Positions 17,524 through 25,460 of a DNA stretch of 64,000 nucleotides are shown piece after piece. A program made the translations under genes and the position numbers. The number at the start of each line of letters is the position of its first letter. The stretch's first letter is position 1. The notes under the pieces were generated by a model. The model ran no database searches and was not told the origin of the DNA. It worked only from the letters and a program-made list of their open reading frames with translations. Origin of the DNA: Pseudomonadota bacterium (lineage in GTDB: Bacteria; Verrucomicrobiota; Verrucomicrobiia; Limisphaerales; SXTU01); the NCBI GenBank assembly GCA_009922615.1, contig RFVF01000019.1, positions 1 to 64,000 of the forward strand. Direction: 5' to 3'.

Positions 17524-20316
17524 CTACTTCGTCCGCAGGAACGCCACGACATCGGCGAGCGCCTGCGCATCCAGGCCCATCTGCTCCGCACTCAACATCA
17601 GCGAGCGGGTCATTGGCTTCTTCTCCTTGATGCGATTCTTCGGGACGGTCTGCGTAATCGCGCCGGTGGACATGATGATGACTGGGTCCGCGTCGGCGAG
17701 GATGAGGCCGTGGATGACGGTGCCGTCTTTCAAGGTCAGCTCGTGGCCGTTGAAGCCGTGCGCGATGTCGGCGCTGGGGTTGATGATGGAGTTGAGCACC
17801 ACTTCAATCGGCTGGCGGCTGGCCCAGCCTGTGAGATTGGGCGCGTATTCCACGCCTTCGCTGCCGATGCGGTGGCAGGTGTAACACGCGGTGGCGATCT
17901 GCGCGCCGCGTTTCGTGTCGCCCTTGAGCTTCGCGATGTCGGGGATGGAGAAGGGCTGCGCCACCTTCGGCGGCTCGGGCACGACGATGGCGGTCAGCTC
18001 GATTTTGTCGGGGTCGTAAATGCCGCGCGTCTTGAGCGCCTTGGCGAGGCCGTGCGCGCTCCAGCGATGATCCTTCAAGTTCAACAACCACCAGATGGCA
18101 TCGGCCTTGATGGCTTTCTCCGTCTTCGCGGCGATTTCGAGCATCGCCTCGGCGGCAGCGCGCGAGTCGTTAAAGGCAATGGCGGTCATCGCGCGCTTGC
18201 GCTCGGCGTCGGGCAATGACGCGGCGAGCGCGCGGACTTGGAAGTCCGCGATGGCCTGCGGCGGGTGCAACCGCCACGCAAGCCACGCCCAGCGCGGCTG
18301 CCACTTGAGCGGATCGGCGTTGCCCATGGAGGGTTTGAGCAAATCGTAGGCGGCGGCCTCACGACCGCGCACGCTCAGGCCGAGCGCGTCGAGGTAGGTG
18401 CGGTCATTGCCGTCGAATTTTTGCGCGAGCGACACGAACGCCTGCTGCGCGTCCGGCGTGTAGAAGTTCCGTCCTTCGCCCATCGTGCGCCAGACCACGT
18501 CGCGCAAGCCCAGCGCGGCCTCCCGGCGGATCGCGGGCGACGGATCGTTCCACACTTTGACCGACTGCCACGCATACCACGGGCCGTCGTTGGTGCCCGC
18601 GCCGCGCATGTCGCCCTCGAACGGATGCGGTAGGCCGCTGCCCGTGCGTTCTTCGAGCTGGCGGATCGCGCGGAACGTGACGAGCCGAATCTGCTCATCC
18701 TTGTCCTCCATGAGTTGCAGCAGCCGCGCCTTGGCCCGGGGCAAATAACTCAACAGCCAGATCGCACGGGCCCGCAGGGCGGAATTCTCGTCGCTCAACA
18801 TTTTCTCCAATGCTGGCCGCGCCTTTTCACCGAAGCCGCGCAGGGCGAAATGCGCCGCGCCGCGCACGTTCACTGCCGGGCTCCTCAACGCGGCCGCTGC
18901 GCCGTCGAGTGTGGTGAGGTCGGTCTTGGGCACCTTGGGTTTGAAACCCTTTGGCGCGATGCGGTAGATGGTGCCGGCCATCGTGTCGTCCATCGTGGCG
19001 TGGCCGCCGACGCGCGGGTCGAACCAGTCCGCCACGTAAATCGCGCCGTCCGCGCCGACCATCACGTCGCTGGGGCGGAAGAGCGTGTGTAGCTCGCGTG
19101 TGACCGTGGTCGCACCGCCGATGAAGTCGCTGCCGACGAACTTGCCCTCGGGATTGCTGGTGAGGAAATCGAAGCGCTCGAGCTTGAAGCCCGCGCCGTC
19201 CGGCTTCGGGAAGTAGCCGAAGACGGTGTTGCGGCCCGGTTCGCAGCTCAGGAGCAAGCCGCGATATTTCGCCCCGAGCGCGCTGTCCTCGACGAACGCA
19301 ATGCCCGTGGGCGAGCCGCCGCCATAAACATCGCCGCTCGGCATCGTGCCGGGGTCTTCCTGCCGCCACTCGGCAGTCTGGACGCTTTGACCAGGGCGAC
19401 GGTCCGCCTGCCACGAGCGCTTGCCATCGGCCGAGCAGAAGCCAGCGTTGCCGCCTTCGAGCAGAAAGGACACCCGGCACGCGGGCGGATCGTCGTTGTC
19501 GTTTTGAAACACGTCGCCGAACGAAGTCACCGTCTGCTCGTAGCTGTTGCGGAAGTTGTGGCCGATGACGCGCACGCCGGAGCCGTCGGGATTCATGCGC
19601 GCCGCGAAGCCACCGATCCACACGAAGCCATCGTCGCTCTTCGAGCCGGCGATCTCGCGCGGACGCCAGCCGAGGTCTCCGGGGCCGCCTTTGTAGGTTG
19701 GGTCGTAAGCGCTGCCGATGCGAAAGGTCTTGCCGGACTTGTCGGTGAAAACCGCACCGCAGTTACCGGCATTCCAGTAGAGCTGTCCGTCCGGACCGAC
19801 GGTGACGCTGTGGAGCGAGTGGTCGTGCGAACGGCCGTTGAAGCCGCTGAGAATTACTTCGCGCTTGTCCACGGCGGGGTCGAACTTTCCGTCGCGATTC
19901 ACATCCGTGTAGATGATGAGGTCGGGCGTCATCGAGACGATGACCTTGTTGTCGATGACGCAGATGCCCATCGGCGCACGGAGGAACGGCTCCTGCACGA
20001 AGACCGTGGACTTGTCGGCCACGCCGTCGCCGTCGGTGTCTTCGAGGATGACAATGCGGTCGCCGGCGGGCTGGCGGTTGCCTTGGCCGCGATAGTTCAC
20101 GCCCTCGGCCACCCAGATGCGACCGTATTGGTCGGTGTCCATGTTGGTGGGATTCTTCAACAGCGGCGTCGTGGCCCAGACCGTGATTTCCAGATTGGTA
20201 TCGGCAAGGTGGAAAAGATTCGGTGGAACGAACGTGGGCGCGGAGTCGGCGGCGGAGGCGAACGAGATGAGTCCGGCCAGCGCGGCGACGGTGAAGACAA
20301 AGCGGTTTAGTTTCAT
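17524..20316 (-). CDS. PVC-type heme-binding CxxCH protein with propeller and HEAT repeats
   Basis: A 930-residue exported protein. The start at 20316 gives a Sec signal peptide (residues about 6-22, SFASA|ADS). A membrane-bound-dehydrogenase-type beta-propeller covers about residues 30-440 (MDTDQYGRIWVAEGVNYRG, DTDGDGVADK, a Ca-binding-like loop). HEAT-like repeats occupy about 455-690. A C-terminal cytochrome c domain has CYTCH at 811-815. Such proteins are abundant in Planctomycetota and Verrucomicrobiota and are assumed to oxidise sugars or related substrates in the periplasm and pass electrons via the heme; the substrate is unknown. It is divergent from msrA across a 296-base gap with a long inverted repeat. 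Confidence 0.9.
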   Translation of the reverse strand: MKLNRFVFTVAALAGLISFASAADSAPTFVPPNLFHLADTNLEITVWATTPLLKNPTNMDTDQYGRIWVAEGVNYRGQGNRQPAGDRIVILEDTDGDGVADKSTVFVQEPFLRAPMGICVIDNKVIVSMTPDLIIYTDVNRDGKFDPAVDKREVILSGFNGRSHDHSLHSVTVGPDGQLYWNAGNCGAVFTDKSGKTFRIGSAYDPTYKGGPGDLGWRPREIAGSKSDDGFVWIGGFAARMNPDGSGVRVIGHNFRNSYEQTVTSFGDVFQNDNDDPPACRVSFLLEGGNAGFCSADGKRSWQADRRPGQSVQTAEWRQEDPGTMPSGDVYGGGSPTGIAFVEDSALGAKYRGLLLSCEPGRNTVFGYFPKPDGAGFKLERFDFLTSNPEGKFVGSDFIGGATTVTRELHTLFRPSDVMVGADGAIYVADWFDPRVGGHATMDDTMAGTIYRIAPKGFKPKVPKTDLTTLDGAAAALRSPAVNVRGAAHFALRGFGEKARPALEKMLSDENSALRARAIWLLSYLPRAKARLLQLMEDKDEQIRLVTFRAIRQLEERTGSGLPHPFEGDMRGAGTNDGPWYAWQSVKVWNDPSPAIRREAALGLRDVVWRTMGEGRNFYTPDAQQAFVSLAQKFDGNDRTYLDALGLSVRGREAAAYDLLKPSMGNADPLKWQPRWAWLAWRLHPPQAIADFQVRALAASLPDAERKRAMTAIAFNDSRAAAEAMLEIAAKTEKAIKADAIWWLLNLKDHRWSAHGLAKALKTRGIYDPDKIELTAIVVPEPPKVAQPFSIPDIAKLKGDTKRGAQIATACYTCHRIGSEGVEYAPNLTGWASRQPIEVVLNSIINPSADIAHGFNGHELTLKDGTVIHGLILADADPVIIMSTGAITQTVPKNRIKEKKPMTRSLMLSAEQMGLDAQALADVVAFLRTK

Positions 20317-20366
20317 GTGCAATGGGAATTCAATACGTCCGGCAGCCAGACGCAAGCCGGACGGCG

Positions 20367-20519
20367 GTTCGGAGTCCAGCCTTCAGGGGGCGAGATCATC
20401 CATGAAGCTGCAGTTGCCTTACCCAAAGGTCGCGCGTGAAGAACGGAAGAGCTTGGCGTTCCGCGCGAACGCGTCCGGAGGCGGCGAGGTTTGGCCGGCT
20501 GAGGTCTGGACTCCGAGCC
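20367..20519. repeat. Inverted repeat in the cytochrome/msrA divergent gap
   Basis: The left arm at 20367-20386 and the right arm at 20499-20519 are largely complementary; the core TCGGAGTCCAG pairs exactly with CTGGACTCCGA. The 110-base middle holds no convincing ORF. It occupies most of the gap between the two divergent genes and so overlaps the region where their promoters should be. It looks like another dispersed palindromic element. Confidence 0.65.
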
Positions 20520-20612
20520 AGTTCTGACTCGCTGCTCACCATTCCGCGTGTAAAGTTTCCGCCGCTGACACGTCGAATCCATCGCGCGGCCCGTTTGGAC
20601 TGCGCCTCAACC

Positions 20613-21257
20613 ATGAACCGCCGCTCCTTCCTCCCGCTCCTCACCGCGCTGCCTGCGCTCGCTCTCACCATGAACGCCGCTGATTCACCAAAACCGAATG
20701 ACGCCGCCAAACCCGCCACCGCGCCGTCCGGCACGGAAAAAATCGTGATGGGCGGCGGCTGCTTCTGGTGCACGGAAGCCGTTCTGCAACGCGTGAACGG
20801 CGTGAAGAAAGTCGTCTCCGGCTACTCTGGCGGTCACGTAGCGAACCCAACTTACGAGCAGATTTGCACCAAGACCACCGGGCATGCGGAGGTGATCCAA
20901 GTCGAGTTCGACCCGAAGCAGGTTTCCCTCGCCACCGTGCTGGAAGTCTTTTTCGCGGCGCACGACCCGACCACGCTGAACCGCCAGGGCGCGGACAGCG
21001 GACCGCAGTATCGCTCGTGCATCTTCTACGCGAACGACGCGCAAAAGCTCGCCGCTGAGGAGGCGAAGAAGAAGGCGCAGCCCGGCTGGAAGGATCCGAT
21101 TGTCACCGAGATTGCCCCACTGAAAAATTTCTACGCGGCGGAGGATTACCACCAGAATTACTTCAACCTGAACTTCAATCGAAACGGTTATTGCAGCATC
21201 GTCATCGCGCCCAAGCTGCGGAAGCTCATCAAGGAAGGCAAAATCCGGGAGAACTGA
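20613..21257 (+). CDS. msrA: Exported peptide methionine sulfoxide reductase MsrA
   Basis: Reduces methionine-S-sulfoxide in oxidised proteins. The catalytic motif GGGCFWCTEA places the nucleophile Cys50 and Cys53. Other family motifs are GYSGGHVANPTYEQICTKTTGHAEV and YRSCIFY, followed by HQNYF. The 214-residue form starting at 20613 has an N-terminal MNRRSFLPLLTALPAL segment that looks like a Tat or Sec signal, so the enzyme probably repairs envelope proteins. That fits its position beside a periplasmic cytochrome gene. No MsrB is fused or adjacent. It converges on the acyl-CoA ligase gene. Confidence 0.94.
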   Translation: MNRRSFLPLLTALPALALTMNAADSPKPNDAAKPATAPSGTEKIVMGGGCFWCTEAVLQRVNGVKKVVSGYSGGHVANPTYEQICTKTTGHAEVIQVEFDPKQVSLATVLEVFFAAHDPTTLNRQGADSGPQYRSCIFYANDAQKLAAEEAKKKAQPGWKDPIVTEIAPLKNFYAAEDYHQNYFNLNFNRNGYCSIVIAPKLRKLIKEGKIREN

Positions 21258-21261
21258 CGGC

Positions 21262-22743
21262 TCACTTCGCCATTTCCCGCAGGGTCGTCTTGAGCACCTT
21301 GCCCGTCGCGTTGCGCGGGAGCGCGGGCAGCACGCGGAAGTGGCGTGGGACCTTGTAATCCGCCAGCTTCTCGCGCACGAAGTCGTGCAGCGCCTTCTCG
21401 TCGAGCGTCACACCCTCCGCCAACACTACGAAGGCCAGCGGTTGCTCGCCGCGCCGGGCATCCGGCACACCGATGACGGCCGCGTCCTTGACGCCCGGGA
21501 ACCGGTGGATGACCTCCTCGACCTCGCGCGGATAGACGTTGATGCCGTTGACCAGCAGCATGTCCTTCTTGCGGTCGGTGATGAAATAAAAGCCGTCGGC
21601 GTCGCGATGGCCGAGGTCGCCGGTGTAGAGCCACGCATCACGGAGGACCAACGCGGTTTCCTCCGGCTGGTTCCAGTAGCCGCGCATTACGTTCGGTCCA
21701 CGAATGCACAACTCTCCCGTTGTGCCCACCGGGAGTTCGTTGCCGTTGTCATCACGGATGCTCAACTCCACACCGGGGATTGGCAGGCCGACGCTGCCCG
21801 CCTTGGGTGTGCCGAAGATGGGATTCACCGTCGCCACCGGGCTGCTCTCGGTCGGGCCGTAGCCTTCGATGAGCGGAAGCTTCGGGAACCGCGCGTGAAA
21901 CTGGTGCAATACTTCGAGCGGCAGCGGCGCGCCGCCGCTGACGCACAGTCGCAGCGACGGCAGCTCGACGCCCGGCGGCAAGCCCGCGAGCGCGCGGTGG
22001 ATCGGGGGCACGGCGGGCAGCATCGTGGCCCGGCGGTGGATGATGTCCTCGAGCACGTGTTTGAACGGGCTGACGGACTTCACCAGCACAATGCTCGCGC
22101 CCTTGAGCAGCGGGCAGAGCGTGCCGACGGTGAACATGAAACTGTGGAACTGCGGCAGCAGCACGAGCAGGCGATCCTCGTCGCGAAAATCAAGACAGGT
22201 AAAACAACTGCAGACATTTGAGAGCAGGTTGCCGTGGGTGAGCATCGCGCCTTTGGGTCGGCCCGTGGTGCCGGAGGTGTAGAGCAGCGCGGCGAGGTCG
22301 GCGGACGTCAACGTGCTGGGCGCGGGCGCCTCTGCCTCCGCGAGCGCGGCAAAATCTTCGACGTGTAGAAACTTCAACTCGGGTCTGAGCGCGGCGAGTT
22401 TTGCCTGATTCTCCGCGAGGCTGTGGTCGGTGATGACGGTGCGCGCGCCGGAGTCGGCGAGGATGAAGGCGACTTCCTCGGGCTTGAGAAAATTGTTTAC
22501 CAGCACCACCACGCCGCCCGCGCGCCAGACGCCGAATAGTGTGGCGGGAAACTCCGGGCAGTTCTTGAGCCATACGGCCACGCGGTCGCCGGGCTGGATG
22601 CCGAAGTCCTTCGCCAGCGTGCGCGCGAGCCACGCCGCGCGCTGCGCAATCCAATCGTAGGCCAGTTGCGCCTCGCCCCAGAAGATGGCCGGGTGGTAAC
22701 GGCGGCGTGCGACGGTCGCAGCGAAGGCGGCGAAGAGACTCAT
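21262..22743 (-). CDS. AMP-dependent acyl-CoA synthetase/ligase
   Basis: A 493-residue member of the ANL superfamily; probably activates a fatty or other carboxylic acid to its CoA thioester. The start at 22743 (MSLFAAFAATVARRRYHPA) is preferred over an upstream extension through repeat DNA. Motifs seen are LLYTSGTTGRPKGAMLTHGN, EGYGPTESSP, YTGDLGHRDADGFYFITDRKKD and a C-terminal LPRNATGKVLKTTLREM with the catalytic Lys. The compact N-terminus resembles long-chain acyl-CoA ligases more than acetyl-CoA synthetases. The exact acid is not determinable. Confidence 0.9.
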   Translation of the reverse strand: MSLFAAFAATVARRRYHPAIFWGEAQLAYDWIAQRAAWLARTLAKDFGIQPGDRVAVWLKNCPEFPATLFGVWRAGGVVVLVNNFLKPEEVAFILADSGARTVITDHSLAENQAKLAALRPELKFLHVEDFAALAEAEAPAPSTLTSADLAALLYTSGTTGRPKGAMLTHGNLLSNVCSCFTCLDFRDEDRLLVLLPQFHSFMFTVGTLCPLLKGASIVLVKSVSPFKHVLEDIIHRRATMLPAVPPIHRALAGLPPGVELPSLRLCVSGGAPLPLEVLHQFHARFPKLPLIEGYGPTESSPVATVNPIFGTPKAGSVGLPIPGVELSIRDDNGNELPVGTTGELCIRGPNVMRGYWNQPEETALVLRDAWLYTGDLGHRDADGFYFITDRKKDMLLVNGINVYPREVEEVIHRFPGVKDAAVIGVPDARRGEQPLAFVVLAEGVTLDEKALHDFVREKLADYKVPRHFRVLPALPRNATGKVLKTTLREMAK

Positions 22744-22763
22744 GCGCGAAAAACTAGGAGAAG

Positions 22764-22874
22764 AAATCTCAAGCTCCAAGCTCCGAAGAAGCGCCAATGA
22801 CCAAACACCGAGCGGGACGAGTGGCTTTGAAGTTATGAGCTTGGGGTTTCTTTGGAGCTTGGAGCTTGGGATTT
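22764..22874. repeat. Inverted repeat built from CAAGCTC heptamers
   Basis: Two 27-base arms, 22764-22790 and 22848-22874, match at 25 of 27 positions in inverted orientation, around a 57-base spacer. Each arm contains two tandem 7-base units (CAAGCTC or its complement GAGCTTG). It fills the gap between the divergent acyl-CoA ligase and RNase D genes. Confidence 0.85.
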
Positions 22875-22893
22875 GGAGTTTATCCTGTCGCCC

Positions 22894-23952
22894 GTGATTG
22901 CCACCGCTCACCAGCTCGCTGACTTCCTGCCCCGCCTGCGCGCGGCGGAGTGGATCGCGTTGGATACGGAGGCGGACAGCTTGCACGCCTACCCGGCCAA
23001 GCTCTGCCTGCTCCAGTTCAGCATCCCCGGCGCGGACGTGTTGGTGGACCCGCTGGCAGACCTCGACCTCGCGCCGCTGTGGGAGACGTTGCGCACGCGC
23101 GAGCTGCTCTTGCACGGGAGCGATTACGATCTGCGGCTGCTGCGCGAGCATCACAACTTTGTGCCCCACGCGATCTTTGACACCATGATCGCCGCGCGGC
23201 TGCTGGGCGTGATGAAATTCGGCCTGCAGGATCTGGTGGGGCAGGCGCTCGGGGTGAAACTGGAGAAAGGTCCGCAGAAAGCCGATTGGGCGCAGCGTCC
23301 GTTGACGCCCCGGATGGAAGAATATGCGCGCAATGACACGCGCTACCTGCATCCGCTGGTCGCAAGTCTTCGCGAACAATTGGTGGTCAAGGGCCGGCTT
23401 GCCTGGCTGGAGGAAAGTTGTGCCGCACTCGTGGCCGAGTGCGCGGTGCTGCCGGAGCCGGATCCCGATCGCGAGTGGCGGCTGAAAGGCTCGGCCCGGC
23501 TGACGCGCGAGGAACTTGCCGTGCTCCGCGAGCTTTGGCATTGGCGCGAACGGGAGGCCACGCGCTGCAACCGCCCGCCGTTCTTCCTCCTGAGCCATGA
23601 TGCGCTGCTCGACATAGCGATTGCCGCCGTGGACGACGCGCCGCTGGACCCGCTGCTGCCGCGCCGCTTCGCTCCGCACCGTCGCGAGGCGGTGTTAAAT
23701 GCCGTGGCCAAGGGCCTGCACGTGCCGCTGGCCGAGTGCCCGGAAAAACTGCGCGGCGTGTCGTATCATCCCACGGATGCGGAGCACGCGCGGTTCGATC
23801 GCTTCAAGGCCATCCGCGACCGGCGCGCGACGGAGCTGGGCATTGACCCGACGTTGATCGCGAGCAAGCAGACGTTGGAATGGCTCTCGCGGAACGGCAG
23901 CAAACCGGACGAGTTGCTGCTCAAGTGGCAGCGCGGGCTGATGGGGTTGTAG
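22894..23952 (+). CDS. rnd: Ribonuclease D-like 3'-5' exonuclease
   Basis: A DEDD-family 3'-5' exonuclease of about 352 residues, acting on tRNA precursors and other structured RNAs. The GTG at 22894 is chosen because the ATG at 22852 lies within the upstream repeat. Exo motifs are ALDTEADSLHAY (D and E), LLHGSDYDLRLL, and the third motif YARNDTRYLHPL. An HRDC-type helical region follows from about residue 205 (LTREELAVLRELWHWREREA). The gene is divergent from the acyl-CoA ligase. Confidence 0.92.
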   Translation: MIATAHQLADFLPRLRAAEWIALDTEADSLHAYPAKLCLLQFSIPGADVLVDPLADLDLAPLWETLRTRELLLHGSDYDLRLLREHHNFVPHAIFDTMIAARLLGVMKFGLQDLVGQALGVKLEKGPQKADWAQRPLTPRMEEYARNDTRYLHPLVASLREQLVVKGRLAWLEESCAALVAECAVLPEPDPDREWRLKGSARLTREELAVLRELWHWREREATRCNRPPFFLLSHDALLDIAIAAVDDAPLDPLLPRRFAPHRREAVLNAVAKGLHVPLAECPEKLRGVSYHPTDAEHARFDRFKAIRDRRATELGIDPTLIASKQTLEWLSRNGSKPDELLLKWQRGLMGL

Positions 23953-23958
23953 GGCGGA

Positions 23959-25446
23959 CTACTTCGTCACCGGCTTCATCGTCAGCGGGTCGCGCAAGGG
24001 CTGGTCCACGAGGCGGCCGCCGCCGAGCGATTCGAGCTTCACCGGGTGATCGGGATGCCCCTTGAGGATTTCCTCCTTCGTGCCGACGACGAGGATGACC
24101 ACCTTGTCTGGCGTGAGGAATTTCTTCGCCACGCGTTGCACGTCCGCTTTGGTCACGGCGTCAATCTTCGAGCGGTAGTTCCTCCAGTAGTCCGGTTCCT
24201 TGGCAAAACGGCCGGTGAACTCGTCACCCGCGAGCGTCCCGGCCACCTGCCGCTTCGTCGCGAAGGTCTGCGGAAACGTCTCGATGAACTGCTTCTTGGT
24301 CGTGTTCAACTCCTCGTCGGTCACGGTTTCGGTGGCGATTTTCCGCATCTCCTCCAAGACGATGCTCGTGGCGTAGGCCACGGTTCGCGACTTGGACTGA
24401 AACGCCGCGAGGAAGCTCATCGGGTGATACACGCCGCCGGGGAAGCCGCTGCCCGCCGAGTAGGCCAGCCCTTCGTCCGAGCGGACGCGGTTCATGATGC
24501 GCGAGGTGAAGCCGCCGCCGCCGAGGATGTCGTTCATCACCTGCGTCGCCGGGAAGTCGGGGTCGTCGCGCTGAATGCCGGGCAGCAGGATCGTCACGCG
24601 GCCCTGGTTCACTTCTTTGTTCACGAGGTAAACGCCGGGTGCGGCGAACTTGCGCTCGGTCGGCACGGGCGGCGGGACTTCGCCGGTGAAGGGCCACGCG
24701 GCGAAGAGCTTCTCCAGCCGCGCGGTCATCGCGGCGGCCTCGAAGTCGCCATTCACTGCCACAACGAAGTTCTTCGGGTGGAACCACCGCTTGTGGAAGC
24801 CTTCGAGGTCGGCGCGGGTGAGGGACTCCAGCGAGGCCTGCGTGCTGTGGCGGTTGAAGTAGAAACCCTCGCCGTAAGCGAGGTAGCGACGCTCGCGCTG
24901 CTCGATGTCCGCCGCGTCATCGTTGCGTTGCTTCATGGCTTGCAACGACTGCTGCTTGCGGAGCGCGAGCTTGTCGTCTTGGAAACGCGGCGCGGTGAGC
25001 ATCTCGCGCAGGATGGCGAAGCCCTCGTCGAGATCCTTTGAGAGCAGGTTCAAGCTGACGCTGCCCTGGGTGTCGCCGACAGCGGAGTTCAGGCTCGCGG
25101 CAAGGAAGGCGAGGCGTTCTTCCAGGTCTTCGGCCGTCTTGGACTTGGTGCCGCCGCGCGCTAGCAAGTAGCCGGTGATGCCAGCCAGCCCTTCCTTGCC
25201 AACGGGGTCGAGGTAATCACCCGTGCGGACGAGGATGAAAATGTTCACCAGCGGCAGCTCGCGGTCGGGCACGACGTAGGCGACCGGCCCGGCCTTGAGC
25301 GCGACGCGGAACTGTTTCGCATCCGGCGGTGAGTAGTTGAGCGCGGGATACTTGAGCTTCTCCGGCCGGTCCGGGATGTCGGCGGCGTTTGCGCCGAGCG
25401 CGGCCACGGAACAAGCAAGCAAGGCGAGGATTCGGGTCTGCTTCAT
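23959..25446 (-). CDS. M16 peptidase-family protein, non-catalytic subunit
   Basis: A 495-residue exported protein (signal peptide about 1-21, GANA|ADI) of the pitrilysin/insulinase family. Where active members have HxxEH, it has GITGYLLARGG, so it lacks the zinc site. It retains the glycine-rich loop and R/Y motif of partner subunits (ILGGGGFTSRIMNR...GLAYSAG). It is encoded 14 bases downstream of the catalytic M16 gene on the same strand. The two probably form a heterodimer similar to the mitochondrial-processing-peptidase-like alpha/beta pairs known in bacteria. Confidence 0.92.
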   Translation of the reverse strand: MKQTRILALLACSVAALGANAADIPDRPEKLKYPALNYSPPDAKQFRVALKAGPVAYVVPDRELPLVNIFILVRTGDYLDPVGKEGLAGITGYLLARGGTKSKTAEDLEERLAFLAASLNSAVGDTQGSVSLNLLSKDLDEGFAILREMLTAPRFQDDKLALRKQQSLQAMKQRNDDAADIEQRERRYLAYGEGFYFNRHSTQASLESLTRADLEGFHKRWFHPKNFVVAVNGDFEAAAMTARLEKLFAAWPFTGEVPPPVPTERKFAAPGVYLVNKEVNQGRVTILLPGIQRDDPDFPATQVMNDILGGGGFTSRIMNRVRSDEGLAYSAGSGFPGGVYHPMSFLAAFQSKSRTVAYATSIVLEEMRKIATETVTDEELNTTKKQFIETFPQTFATKRQVAGTLAGDEFTGRFAKEPDYWRNYRSKIDAVTKADVQRVAKKFLTPDKVVILVVGTKEEILKGHPDHPVKLESLGGGRLVDQPLRDPLTMKPVTK

Positions 25447-25460
25447 GGGAAAGTGGTGGG

